A DNA stretch of 64,000 bases from Mesorhizobium sp. M8A.F.Ca.ET.218.01.1.1 (GCF_004791165.1 NZ_SRUZ01000013.1:1-64000), one strand, 5' to 3'; shown: positions 36,683-45,067, counted from the first letter of the stretch. Notes: generated by a model not told the origin, from the letters alone. Program-made: numbers and translations.

Positions 36683-36727
36683 GTGACGGGTTGGAGGCCG
36701 AGAGAGTGGCTTTGGGCCGCCCGTCGC
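36683..36727 (+). ncRNA. Structured 5' leader of the ParB-like gene (copy B)
   Basis: GTGACGGG (36683-36690) pairs with CCCGTCGC (36720-36727, one G-T pair), and an inner GGCC/GGCC helix (36696-36699 with 36715-36718) encloses GAGAGTGGCT (36702-36711). The outer stem and loop sequence repeat those of copy A, while the inner helix differs but still pairs. It lies 13 bases before the ATG. Confidence 0.5.
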
Positions 36728-36740
36728 GGAGTACATCCTG

Positions 36741-38837
36741 ATGGCTACCAATGCCAAAAAGATCACCCTGTCGCCCTCGCGCGACATTCCTTTCAACAAG
36801 CTCTTGCTCAGCCAGGCGAATGTCCGGCGCGTGAAGGCTGGCATATCGATCGAGGAACTCGCCGAGGACATTGTCCGCCGTGGACTGCTGCAAGGCCTCA
36901 GCGTGCGACCGGTCAAAGACGAAGCCGGTGTCGAAACCGGCATGTTCGAGATTCCGGCCGGCGGCCGGCGTTATCGTGCATTGGAGCTGCTAGTGAGGCA
37001 AAAGCGGCTCGCCAAGACAGCGCCGGTCCCCTGCGTCGTGCGCGAGGAAGGCATTGCCGAAGAGGACTCTCTGGCGGAAAACGTCCAGCGAGCACCCTTG
37101 CACCCCCTCGATCAGTTCCGCGCCTTTCTCGCCCTGCGAGAGAAGGGCCAGTCGGAGGAGGAAATCGCTGCTGCCTTCTTCGTCTCGGTCAGTGTCGTCA
37201 AGCAGCGCTTGAAGCTGGCCTCGGTGTCGCCGTCGCTGCTTGAAACCTACGCGGAGGACGGCCTGACACTCGATCAACTCATGGCGTTCACCGTCTCCGG
37301 CGACCACGAACGCCAGCAGCAGGTGTTCGAGCGCATGAAGGCTTCCTATGACAAGCAGCCCTATGCCATCCGCCGTATGCTGACCGAGGGCGCGGTGCGT
37401 ACGTCAGACAAGCGGGTGCAGTTCATCGGCATCGAAGCGTACGGCGATGCCGGAGGCATAGTTATGCGCGACCTGTTCCAGGGGGATGATGGCGGCTGGC
37501 TGCAGGACGTCCTGCTGGTAGATCGGCTGGTCGCGGAAAAGCTGGAACGTGAGGCGGAGGCGGTTCTCGTCGAAGGCTGGAAGTGGATCGAGGTCGCGCC
37601 CGACTTCGCCTACGGCCACACCTTCGGGCTCCGCCAACTTCGCGGCGAGCCGATGCCGCTTTCGGCCGAGGAGGTGACGACGCGCGAGGCCTTGCAGGCC
37701 GAGTTCGATCGTCTGTCCGAGCAATATGACAGCGTGGAGGACCTTCCGGACGAGATCGATCAACGTCTCGCTGAATTGGAGACTGGCCTCGAATCCTTCG
37801 AGGCCCGACCAATCGCCTTCGACCCAGCCGATATTGCCCGCGCCGGCGCCTTTATCAGCATCGCTCCTGACGGTTGTCTGCGCGTCGAGCGCGGCCATGT
37901 GCGTCCTGAAGATGAACTACCGGTCGATACACAGACGGCCGAAGGCGGAAACGAGCATCTCACGGCTGGGGCGATTCATGATGACGACGGCGTCAGGATG
38001 GATAGCGAGCCGCTGGCCGAGCCCGAAGACAATGAAGGGCTTTCGCCTATCTCGGACCGGCTCATGACGGAGCTGACGGCACATCGCACGCTTGGCTTGC
38101 GCCAGGCGCTCGGCGAACGGCCTGACATCGCCTTCCTCGCAGCGTTGCACGCGCTCGCGCTGAAGATCTTCTACCAATACGGATCAGAAAGCTGCCTGGA
38201 ACTGGATCTGAAGAGCATTAGCTTCGGCGCCCAAGCTCAAGGGTTGAACGACAGCATCTGTGGTCAGGCGATCCGCGTCCGACACGACGACTGGGCCAAG
38301 GCTTTGCCGAAGGAAGCGGCGGACCTGTGGGACGCGCTTCGGGACTGGGATCGCGATCGCCAGACCGCGCTGTTCGCTCACATCGTCAGTCTGTCGGTGA
38401 ACGCCGTGCATGAAGCGTGGAACCGGCGGCCACGTGCGCTCGCCCATGCCGACCGGCTGGCGCAGGCCGTCGAGCTGGACATGGCGGCGGCCGGCTGGCG
38501 GCCGGCTGTGGACAACTTCCTAGGCCGCGTCACGAAGGCCCGCATTCTCCAGGCGGTCACCGAAGCGAAAGGACAGCAGGCTGCTGACCGGTTGATGCAT
38601 CTGAAGAAGGGCGACATGGCAAGTGAGGCGGAAATGCTGATCGCCGACGCCGGCTGGCTCCCCGAACCGCTGCGCACGCCGGGGCACCGGGAAGCAGAAG
38701 TCGAGGAAACGCAAGCGTCGGAACCCGTGGTCGAACCGACGGCGGAGAACGACGGCGAAACGTCCATGGGCGAAGCCGACCGCTTCGCCCAAAATGACGA
38801 AGCCGACAAAACACTTCACACGATCGCGGCTGAATGA
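36741..38837 (+). CDS. ParB/Spo0J-family nuclease-like protein
   Basis: The 698-residue product begins with a ParB N-terminal domain. IPFNKLLLSQANVRR lies at about residues 16-30, the CTP/nucleotide-site motif PAGGRRYRALE at about 72-82, and ENVQRAPLHPLDQFRAF at about 114-130. A ParB-type helix-turn-helix region (QSEEEIAAAFFVSVSVVKQR) follows. The C-terminal half is acidic and unfamiliar. It is much longer than chromosomal ParB and has no ParA beside it, so a role in element maintenance or DNA processing rather than classical partition is likely. ORFs of this type are usual in rhizobial ICEs next to DUF932. Confidence 0.85.
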   Translation: MATNAKKITLSPSRDIPFNKLLLSQANVRRVKAGISIEELAEDIVRRGLLQGLSVRPVKDEAGVETGMFEIPAGGRRYRALELLVRQKRLAKTAPVPCVVREEGIAEEDSLAENVQRAPLHPLDQFRAFLALREKGQSEEEIAAAFFVSVSVVKQRLKLASVSPSLLETYAEDGLTLDQLMAFTVSGDHERQQQVFERMKASYDKQPYAIRRMLTEGAVRTSDKRVQFIGIEAYGDAGGIVMRDLFQGDDGGWLQDVLLVDRLVAEKLEREAEAVLVEGWKWIEVAPDFAYGHTFGLRQLRGEPMPLSAEEVTTREALQAEFDRLSEQYDSVEDLPDEIDQRLAELETGLESFEARPIAFDPADIARAGAFISIAPDGCLRVERGHVRPEDELPVDTQTAEGGNEHLTAGAIHDDDGVRMDSEPLAEPEDNEGLSPISDRLMTELTAHRTLGLRQALGERPDIAFLAALHALALKIFYQYGSESCLELDLKSISFGAQAQGLNDSICGQAIRVRHDDWAKALPKEAADLWDALRDWDRDRQTALFAHIVSLSVNAVHEAWNRRPRALAHADRLAQAVELDMAAAGWRPAVDNFLGRVTKARILQAVTEAKGQQAADRLMHLKKGDMASEAEMLIADAGWLPEPLRTPGHREAEVEETQASEPVVEPTAENDGETSMGEADRFAQNDEADKTLHTIAAE

Positions 38838-38857
38838 GCGGCGGAAATTCCTCATCT

Positions 38858-38882
38858 GGCCCGCCGGCGACGGCGGGCCTTT
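38858..38882 (+). terminator. Terminator-like hairpin between the ParB-like and Toprim genes
   Basis: GGCCCGCC (38858-38865) and GGCGGGCC (38872-38879) form a perfect eight-base-pair stem with a six-base loop, followed by TTT. It ends just before the TTGGAGG ribosome-binding site of the next gene, so it could act as a terminator, an attenuator or a block on ribosome entry. Confidence 0.5.
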
Positions 38883-38898
38883 CCCTTGGAGGCGCACC

Positions 38899-39951
38899 GT
38901 GCCGCAAAACCAGCATGATCTTGCGCGCCGTCTCGGGCAGCAGGCAGAGGCGGTATGTCGCCACTATCTCTCAAACGGCCGACGCCAGGGCAACTATTGG
39001 CAGATCGGCGACGCCCAAAACACGCCAGGGCGTTCGATGTACGTGCGGCTGAACGACTCTCCCAAAGGCCCGGCCGGCAAATGGACCGACGCTGCCACGG
39101 GAGAGCACGGCGACTTGCTGGATGTTATCCGGGAGAGCTGCGGTCTGATCGACTTTCGCGATGTCGCTGCGGAAGCCCGCACCTTCCTAAGCTTGCCGCG
39201 TTCCGAACAGCAGCCGACAGCACCGATGTGGACCAAGACCCTCGCACCTTCCGGTTCCGCGGAGGCCGCGCGGCGACTGATTTCCATGTCGCAACCGATT
39301 TCAAGGACGCTCGTGGAGACGTATTTGCGTGCACGCGGCATAACAGCTCTGCACAAGACCGGATGTCTGCGGTTTCATCCGCATTGTTATTACCGTCCCG
39401 ACGATAACGGCCCGACCGAGACCTGGCCGGCGATGATTGCAGCCGTCACCGACCTCACTGGCAAGCTTACTGGCGCACACCGTACCTGGCTCGATCCCCA
39501 GGGTTTCAGCGAGGCCCATCTCGGCCGCGCTCCGGTAGATACTCCCAGGCGGGCCATGGGCGAACTACTTGGGCACGCGGTCCGCTTCGGTGTCGGCTGC
39601 GATGTGGTGGTGGCCGGTGAAGGCATCGAGACAATGCTCTCGCAACGCTCGGCGCTGCCGACAATGCCGGCGATCGCAGCCTTATCGGCGGCTCATCTGT
39701 CAGCAATACAGTTCCCCTGCGCCCTGCGGCGACTTTATATCGCCCGCGACAAAGATCCGGCGGGAGATGGGGCCGTGGCGACCCTTGTCATACGCGCCAA
39801 CTCGGCGGGGATCGAGGCGAAGGTGCTGACGCCGCGACTTAGTGACTTCAACGAGGACCTGCGGCTGCTTGGTCTCGATGCCCTAAGAGCGATCTTGCGC
39901 CCTCAAATCGCCCCCCATGATGTCGCCCGCTTCATGGCCCTGACGGGGTGA
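38899..39951 (+). CDS. Toprim domain protein (DUF7146/primase-like)
   Basis: The 350-residue product has an N-terminal region (WQIGDAQNTPGRSMYVRL, then GKWTDAATGEHGDLLDVIR) resembling the zinc-less primase-associated domain of mobile-element proteins. A Toprim domain follows, with VVVAGEGIETMLS (about residues 236-248, catalytic Glu) and LYIARDKDPAGDGA (about 279-292, metal-binding Asp residues). Toprim proteins of this class prime or process DNA, and a role in copying transferred single-stranded DNA is plausible. The GTG at 38899 was chosen because TTGGAGG lies six bases upstream. Confidence 0.75.
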   Translation: MPQNQHDLARRLGQQAEAVCRHYLSNGRRQGNYWQIGDAQNTPGRSMYVRLNDSPKGPAGKWTDAATGEHGDLLDVIRESCGLIDFRDVAAEARTFLSLPRSEQQPTAPMWTKTLAPSGSAEAARRLISMSQPISRTLVETYLRARGITALHKTGCLRFHPHCYYRPDDNGPTETWPAMIAAVTDLTGKLTGAHRTWLDPQGFSEAHLGRAPVDTPRRAMGELLGHAVRFGVGCDVVVAGEGIETMLSQRSALPTMPAIAALSAAHLSAIQFPCALRRLYIARDKDPAGDGAVATLVIRANSAGIEAKVLTPRLSDFNEDLRLLGLDALRAILRPQIAPHDVARFMALTG

Positions 39952-40300
39952 CCGGAAAGAGGAGGAGACGGGCAGGTCGCTGTCGGGCGATCCATGTGTG
40001 CATGGTGATCCTCCCCGCAAAAAACCGCCCCAAGGCCTTCCAGAGGGCGATCGGGCCGCGACCGGCCCGGACCGACAATGGCTGCGCTCCGGCTATTTTC
40101 CGGCGGCCCGTTCCACCCCACGCGGTAGCCGCGTGAGGAAGCGGGCCTTTCCATCGCGAAACAAAATAACCAGGCTGTCGCCATCCTCCACTGCCGTTGC
40201 GGCCCTGCGCTGGCGCTGCGGGTGCAAGTCCAGGCCGCCCGCCGCCTTCGTCGCCATGAAGGCCGCGATGGCGCGGCCGTTACGGAGAAGGAAAACCACC
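39952..40300. other. Intergenic region with several hairpins
   Basis: This 349-base stretch has no convincing gene. It can fold CCATG/CATGG near 39991-40004, CGGGCC/GGCCCG near 40049-40066 and a seven-base-pair CACGCGG/CCGCGTG hairpin at 40119-40135. The CGGAGAAGGA near its right end is the ribosome-binding site of the DUF2493 gene. An untranslated leader or a small RNA is possible. Confidence 0.35.
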
Positions 40301-41230
40301 ATGGACGACCACGATGACACCGCCTTCAAACCATCGCATACGTCATCTCCGACTGACCACGTCCTCCAGGAACTCCAGCTCTACGGTCACCGTCCCTTCG
40401 ACGACGAACCCGATCCACGCCCGCTTCCCGAAGGCCACGCTATCGCGGCCAGCATATCCGACATCTTCGACGCCCTGGTGGTAGCGCTGGCCGACACACG
40501 GCTTGAACCCGACCTTGAGGAACTCCTGTGGGGCGCGGTCAACCTGTTCCACCGCGCAACGCATCGGATCGAACGCGAGCTCGACGACAACGAACTCGCT
40601 CAGCAGCGCCTGCAACGGGAACAAGATGGATCCGAGGTCAAGTCCGTCGAACTCGAAAGGCTGATCGCGCAAGGTCAGACGCTGCTCGAACGCCGTAGCG
40701 CATTTGAACTGATGCGCGACCAGGCCGCCGAACACTTCGAGCGCCATACCCTTTCGATATGGCGGCCTCGTTCGGGCTCCAGGGTCAATCATCGGAACCT
40801 CACCGCGGCAATGATCGACAGTCGTGACTTTCTTGCCGCGAAGAAGCACGCAGACAGCCAGGCACTCTTGCCTCCCGGCCCGAAGGTCGCCCTTACTGGC
40901 GGGCTCGATTTCAATGACCACCGCCTCATCTGGACGAAACTCGACCAGGTGCATGCCAAACATCCGGATATGGTTCTGCTCCATGGCGGATCGCCCCGCG
41001 GTGCGGAGTTGATCGCATCCAAATGGGCATACAATCGCAAGGTGCCACAAATCGCCTTCAAACCCGACTGGACAAGGCACGCCAAGGCCGCCCCCTTCAG
41101 ACGCAATGACGCCATCCTCGACACGATGCCAATCGGTGTCGTCCATTTTCCAGGCACGGGCATCCAGGACAACCTCGTCGACAAGGCGCGCGGGCTCGGC
41201 ATCCCGGTCATGAAATTGGGCGCCCCATGA
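40301..41230 (+). CDS. DUF2493 (SLOG-type) domain protein
   Basis: The 309-residue product has an N-terminal helical region of about 190 residues. A DUF2493/YspA-like Rossmann domain follows, with KVALTGGLDFNDHRLIW (about 195-211) and LLHGGSPRGAELIASKWA (about 227-244). SLOG domains bind nucleotides or nucleotide-derived signals. DUF2493 proteins are typical cargo next to ParB, DUF932 and Toprim genes on alphaproteobacterial mobile DNA, but their job is unproven. The ATG at 40301 follows GGAGAAGGA. The frame is open upstream to 39998 without a start signal. Confidence 0.75.
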   Translation: MDDHDDTAFKPSHTSSPTDHVLQELQLYGHRPFDDEPDPRPLPEGHAIAASISDIFDALVVALADTRLEPDLEELLWGAVNLFHRATHRIERELDDNELAQQRLQREQDGSEVKSVELERLIAQGQTLLERRSAFELMRDQAAEHFERHTLSIWRPRSGSRVNHRNLTAAMIDSRDFLAAKKHADSQALLPPGPKVALTGGLDFNDHRLIWTKLDQVHAKHPDMVLLHGGSPRGAELIASKWAYNRKVPQIAFKPDWTRHAKAAPFRRNDAILDTMPIGVVHFPGTGIQDNLVDKARGLGIPVMKLGAP

Positions 41231-41282
41231 GGCGTCGCCTCCTGCCAACGGCAAAGGAGCGGTCCCTTTCCGACCGGTCGCC

Positions 41283-41399
41283 CTAGACAACGTCCGGCGA
41301 TGGTCCTTCCCGGTATGGCTGCCCCGAATGCAAGGTCGTGAGCTTGGATTTCGTCTCGCCGGCTCCTGTTTGGAAGTGGGGATCGCTTTCCTCGTTCAT
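41283..41399 (-). CDS. Possible 38-residue protein
   Basis: The minus-strand frame begins MNEESDPHFQTGAGETKSKL and ends at a TAG. AAGGA lies about nine bases before the ATG. The product is acidic and hydrophilic with no recognised motif. It points towards the convergent DUF2493 gene. Support is only the ribosome-binding site and protein-like composition, so it may not be real. If it is not, 41231-41575 is empty apart from the hairpins at its right end. Confidence 0.25.
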   Translation of the reverse strand: MNEESDPHFQTGAGETKSKLTTLHSGQPYREGPSPDVV

Positions 41400-41537
41400 G
41401 GCGCGATTCCTTGCTCCGGGCCGAGGGCCTGATGCCATCAACCCGTAAAGGGTCGGACTACGCAAAGCGTGCCGCCGTTTCGACTTCGCCTCCACGGTGA
41501 TTGCGGCCTTCGGCCGGACACATGGGGCGCCTGTCAC

Positions 41538-41568
41538 GCGGGGAGCGATCCCCGCCTCCTAACAGGAG
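41538..41568 (+). promoter_or_regulatory. Tandem hairpins, the second covering a ribosome-binding site
   Basis: GCGGGGA (41538-41544) pairs with TCCCCGC (41549-41555). Immediately after it, CTCCT (41556-41560) pairs with AGGAG (41564-41568) across a three-base loop. AGGAG is the ribosome-binding site of the 55-residue gene, so translation could be controlled by opening this stem. Confidence 0.4.
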
Positions 41569-41575
41569 CCGGAAG

Positions 41576-41743
41576 ATGTCTCTCGCACAAGCCAACGCCT
41601 TTGCCTTCAGCCTTGCCACCAGCCTCATGGTCAGCATCGTCATCTTCCGCGCCGGCGACGGCACGCTCGCGGTCATGCCAGTTGCCGAATACGACGGTGA
41701 TGACTCGGAGATCGTCCGTGAAATCGACCCGTACGCGGGATGA
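41576..41743 (+). CDS. Hypothetical small protein (55 residues)
   Basis: The product starts MSLAQANAFAFSLATSLMVS and continues IVIFRAGDGTLAVMPVAEYD, ending acidic. One moderately hydrophobic segment lies at residues 8-24. CAGGAG lies seven bases before the ATG but is paired in a small hairpin. Similar short proteins seem usual near DUF2493 genes in rhizobial mobile DNA, though I cannot name a family. Confidence 0.45.
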   Translation: MSLAQANAFAFSLATSLMVSIVIFRAGDGTLAVMPVAEYDGDDSEIVREIDPYAG

Positions 41744-42454
41744 AGCCATGCCACTTGCTAGGAATGTGGCGGTTGCGGCTCTCTGCTCATGTCCAGCCTG
41801 CCGATATTTTCAACAACTTTGATATTGCAGGATCGCTGTTCGCAGCAATGCCGCCTCGCTCCATGGCGGCTCACCGCCAACCGCAAAGAACGATGTTAGA
41901 GTTCGCCAGGGTGACATAAGTCTCGATATGGCGCCCTTCGCCGGGGGCTGTCGGTCCCGCATCCCGCCTGGCGGCGGCGCTATACTGATGCTCCTACGGC
42001 CGCCCTTTTGAACCGGTCTCAGGGCCACGAGCTTTCTCCAGCACCGAAATGGCTCGGTCCCACTGGCGGGCATTTCGATCCTTCCGCTTTGTACGCCCTT
42101 GTTTGGTTTGAAAAGAGGACGCTGGCAGCTTGCGCGCGCCGGAAGGGCGAGGGCAGGTGAGGAAGAGGACAACGACGAGGCAGAGTGTCAAGTGAGCGGT
42201 CGGTCGGCCAACCTTGTCGAGGAACCGACTGCTCGGAAGGGCCGGTGCAGTTCGCACAGACGAAGTCTAGGACAGCAGCGGCGAGCCTCGACAGCCCACC
42301 GGGTAGAATTCGACTGGCCGCAGGGCTCAGACGGCCAGAGCGCCGGGAGGGACGCAGACGTCCTGGTTGAACGGGCCGCCTTCGGTTGAGTGCCGGCACT
42401 TTTCACCCCGGGTCTGCTTGCCCTAGAGTGAGGATCGTCAGTCCGGAGCCTTTC
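41744..42454. other. Long gene-poor stretch before the SRAP gene
   Basis: I see no supported gene in these 711 bases. Frames on both strands are open for up to about 125 codons but lack ribosome-binding sites and have compositions typical of high-GC antisense frames. It may hold decayed genes or an untranslated leader. No insertion-sequence ends or tandem repeats were noticed. Confidence 0.4.
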
Positions 42455-43048
42455 ATGTGCAATGATTATGAACAACACGTCGCTTGGGCTGAATATTGCC
42501 GGATGATGGCGTCGTTGGCGCTTAAAATCTCGACACGTCAATCCGACCTCGATTTGCCACAGGCGGATGATATCCGCATCAATGATCCCGCACCCGTAGT
42601 GCGCGCCGCAGGCGACACTATGGAATTGGCCTCGATGACGTTCGGATTTCCGCCGAGCGGTCCAAAGGGCGGGCCTGTGTTCAATTTCCGTTCTGAAGGG
42701 CGGCAATTCGGCAATAGCAAACGCTGCCTGATTCCGGCGTCAGCGTTCTTCGAATTCACTGGCACGAAATATCCGAAGGCGAAGCATAGGTTCACGCTCA
42801 ACGGCTCGCGATTCATGGCCATTGCCGGGCTGTGGCGCGAAGGGACGGGCAATAAGCCGCCCACGTTCACGATGCTGACGACCGACCCCGGACCGGATAT
42901 CGCGCCTTACCACAATCGCCAGGTCGTGGTGCTTCGGCCTGAGAATTGGGCGGCCTGGATTAATTTGACGAAGCCGGAGGCGGAGCTTTTGCGGCCGCTT
43001 CCGGCGGGATCGCTCTCGGCGGAAACCGTGCGTCCAGAAAGCTCGTGA
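42455..43048 (+). CDS. SRAP-domain protein (YedK/HMCES type)
   Basis: The 197-residue product begins MCNDYEQHVAWAEYCR, so removal of Met would expose the catalytic Cys2. The other family residues are visible: Asn77 in VFNFRSE, Glu100 in SAFFEF and His153 in PYHNRQVVVL. SRAP proteins form a covalent link with abasic sites in single-stranded DNA and shield them from error-prone repair. On a conjugative element this may protect transferred single strands (inference). Upstream in-frame starts precede the invariant Cys and are rejected. No LexA box was found directly upstream. Confidence 0.88.
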   Translation: MCNDYEQHVAWAEYCRMMASLALKISTRQSDLDLPQADDIRINDPAPVVRAAGDTMELASMTFGFPPSGPKGGPVFNFRSEGRQFGNSKRCLIPASAFFEFTGTKYPKAKHRFTLNGSRFMAIAGLWREGTGNKPPTFTMLTTDPGPDIAPYHNRQVVVLRPENWAAWINLTKPEAELLRPLPAGSLSAETVRPESS

Positions 43049-43069
43049 TGCTCGGTCCGGTGGTGGCGT

Positions 43070-43324
43070 CTACTCCATGTCTGGAACATCGCCGCTCACG
43101 AATAGTGTCGTAGGTGGACCATAATCGCCAAGCGCCGGGTCTGCATCGCGGCTCCATGCGATGACTCCTACATGTTGCCATGCTAGCGCCTTGGCCGTTC
43201 TCACAGCGCGATCCTCGCTCTGCTGGTCAGTCGGGCCATAGGCCGTGAATAATTCTCCGTCCTCGGCGCGGTCGAACGCGACGACAACGATGAGCTTTGG
43301 CTTCTTCTGGGAGGGGTCGGACAT
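43070..43324 (-). CDS. Hypothetical protein (84 residues)
   Basis: The product starts MSDPSQKKPKLIVVVAFDRA and contains GELFTAYGPTDQQSEDRAV and WQHVGVIAWSRDADP. It reads as a small soluble alpha/beta protein, and I recall similar hypothetical proteins in Rhizobiales. It follows the 65-residue gene with no gap, in a leftward two-gene unit, and converges on the SRAP gene. No function can be given. Confidence 0.55.
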   Translation of the reverse strand: MSDPSQKKPKLIVVVAFDRAEDGELFTAYGPTDQQSEDRAVRTAKALAWQHVGVIAWSRDADPALGDYGPPTTLFVSGDVPDME

Positions 43325-43522
43325 TCAGTGCGCCTTGTCCGAATGGAGATGCATTTCGATCTTGTTGAGCGCTTTGGTTAGGACGTCCACCGCCTCGAGA
43401 TTGATGGCGAAGTCGAACGTACCTTGCGCCGTATGAAATATCAGAACACCGACCTTGGCTTCATCGTCGACCAATATGCCCATCCCAATGCCTGTCGGCA
43501 TGTACGGCGGTTTATCTGGCAT
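43325..43522 (-). CDS. Hypothetical protein (65 residues)
   Basis: The product starts MPDKPPYMPTGIGMGILVDD and includes TFDFAINLEAVDVLTKALN. It appears soluble, with no known motif. AAGGAGAAAG lies four bases before the ATG, a strong ribosome-binding site. Its stop abuts the start of the 84-residue gene, so the two are one unit. The 223 bases upstream (43523-43745) show no gene. Confidence 0.55.
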   Translation of the reverse strand: MPDKPPYMPTGIGMGILVDDEAKVGVLIFHTAQGTFDFAINLEAVDVLTKALNKIEMHLHSDKAH

Positions 43523-43745
43523 GGTCTTTCTCCTTCAAAGGTACCGGTCGCCATCGCCGCGGTGGGCCAGGCAGAACCAGTGCGATGTTTGTCGCGGCCG
43601 GGCGAACCCGAATGGTGCGCCATTGCCTGGCCGGCGTGCTCACAAACATGGTTTTCGATATGCCCGCGATCCCGCGGCGCTACCGTCACGCCTTCGGCAA
43701 GCCTGATTGGTTCGTCCCTCATCAATCTACCAATTCAAGGAACAG

Positions 43746-44018
43746 CTAGTTTTCCGGCACGGCGTCGGCTGGCCAGTCGGCACAGCACGCGGCGATTTCG
43801 GCTTTGTTTGCATCCAAACGCTCGCTGCGCGGTCCTCGTCCGCGGTGTTGGCTCGCTGCTTTCCAGGAACTGGCGTCATCCCAACCCTCCAGCGCAAACA
43901 TACCATCGGCAGCCCGCTGGGCAGAAATTCCCGTCGCGACAAAAAAAGCGTCCGCAGCGCTGATGCCGCGCTGCTGTTCTGCCGGCGAGGCGCCTTTTAT
44001 TTCCAAGCGGAGCTTCAT
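43746..44018 (-). CDS. Hypothetical protein (90 residues) beside a LexA box
   Basis: The product starts MKLRLEIKGASPAEQQRGIS and continues AADAFFVATGISAQRAADG, with an acidic WDDASSW and a C-terminal Cys pair (ACCADWP). It looks like a small soluble conserved protein, but no function is recognised. GGAAGGGAG lies four bases before the ATG. A GAAC-N7-GAAC LexA box stands 33 bases upstream, so induction by DNA damage is likely. Earlier in-frame starts (44075) would overlap that box. Confidence 0.6.
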   Translation of the reverse strand: MKLRLEIKGASPAEQQRGISAADAFFVATGISAQRAADGMFALEGWDDASSWKAASQHRGRGPRSERLDANKAEIAACCADWPADAVPEN

Positions 44019-44050
44019 AGCTCCCTTCCTGTGCCTATCTGGCCAACAGT

Positions 44051-44065
44051 GAACAAAATGAGAAC
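44051..44065. promoter_or_regulatory. LexA (SOS) box
   Basis: GAAC, seven bases (AAAATGA), GAAC. The alphaproteobacterial LexA box is the direct repeat GTTC-N7-GTTC, read here on the minus strand. It lies between a leftward 90-residue gene and a rightward zinc-ribbon gene and could control either. Confidence 0.6.
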
Positions 44066-44117
44066 AAAGAGTCAAGAGCCCCTTGACTGGCGAGGAATAT
44101 GTTCCTCATTTCCCGAT

Positions 44118-44435
44118 ATGCCCGAGCAACCCGAACGATGGCACAAAGGCGCGCCGTGGACCCTCATGCATGCTCACAACGCCGGTCAGGTTGTGCTTAT
44201 TCGCTGTCGGCACTGCAATATCAAGCGGTACTTCAAGCCCGCCGAGCTGAGAGAGATCTATGGCAACGTGCCGGTCGAAGCGCTGCGAGGGAAGATGACA
44301 TGCCAGAAGTGCCGCATGAGCGAAAGCATTGACGCAGAATTGCTCCACCTCGTCGGTGAGGAGGCGGTCAAAGTTCGCTTTCGGCGCTTGGTTGGAATCA
44401 AATTCGTGCGCCGCGTGGTCTGGCGAGATGAATAG
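44118..44435 (+). CDS. Small protein with two CxxC pairs (zinc-ribbon-like)
   Basis: The product (105 residues from this start) contains VLIRCRHCNIKRYF and MTCQKCRMSESID, whose two CxxC pairs could bind one zinc ion, and a basic tail VGIKFVRRVVWRDE. A DNA- or RNA-binding role is plausible but unproven. The start is uncertain: an ATG at 44058 lies inside the LexA box, and neither has a clear ribosome-binding site. The open frame continues further upstream antisense to the neighbouring gene. Confidence 0.45.
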   Translation: MPEQPERWHKGAPWTLMHAHNAGQVVLIRCRHCNIKRYFKPAELREIYGNVPVEALRGKMTCQKCRMSESIDAELLHLVGEEAVKVRFRRLVGIKFVRRVVWRDE

Positions 44436-45067
44436 GCACTCGCGTGAGAACGTTAGATTTGAGTGCTCACATCTGCAACATCGTGCGAGGCATTCCAATT
44501 TCGCCGCGGTTTTTCGGGCGATGGCAATCAACTCCAAGCCTCGGTTTCAGTGCAGACGAGCGTTGGCGTCGAGCGGCATGTCTAAGCCGGGCACCAGTTA
44601 GCATAGTCGTTAGAGCCGCGACCGCCCCGCGACGTCTGGGAGGCCGCCGAAATCAATCGCTCCCGTGACTTTGCCATGTTGAACAGGTTTGGTGCTGCAC
44701 ACGCTCAAGCCGTGGCAAAACGACCTCGACCACCTGTGACGTCTGTGGCCGGATAGGGTAGGTGCCCAGGACCGCCAACTCTCCTGGATAAAGTCCTGTC
44801 GCGGCGAGCACACCGATAGCGGTCTCTTCGACTGGTGTTTCTGGTCCGAAGAACGGCTTCGCCTCGGTCGCCTGTGACGCAACGGCACGTCGCGACTTTC
44901 TTCCCCTGCCGGCTGCGCCGTCATTCCTCGCGCAACAACAAAGTCGCTTCCGTACCGTCCTCCGCTTCGCTTCGGCCCTGGTGCGCCGGCGATCGCCTTC
45001 CGCCTTGCGACCACCATCGAGACCGCAATGGTGCGGCTCGAAGCAGACAGGATCAAGGAGAACTACC
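44436..45067. other. Gene-poor stretch before the DUF736 gene
   Basis: No supported gene in 632 bases. The minus strand keeps an open frame with a protein-like segment (AIGVLAATGLYPGELAVLGT) near 44760-44820, but no start signal and an implausible remainder, so it may be a decayed gene. The final part carries the AAGGAGAA ribosome-binding site of the DUF736 gene. Confidence 0.4.

Noticed and set aside
40093..40329. A 78-codon minus-strand frame (GDSLVILFRDGKARF region)
   Set aside because: No ribosome-binding site; it overlaps the start of the DUF2493 gene and the hairpin-rich leader.
43707..44057. An N-terminal extension of the zinc-ribbon-like gene
   Set aside because: It runs antisense through the 90-residue gene, which has its own strong ribosome-binding site.
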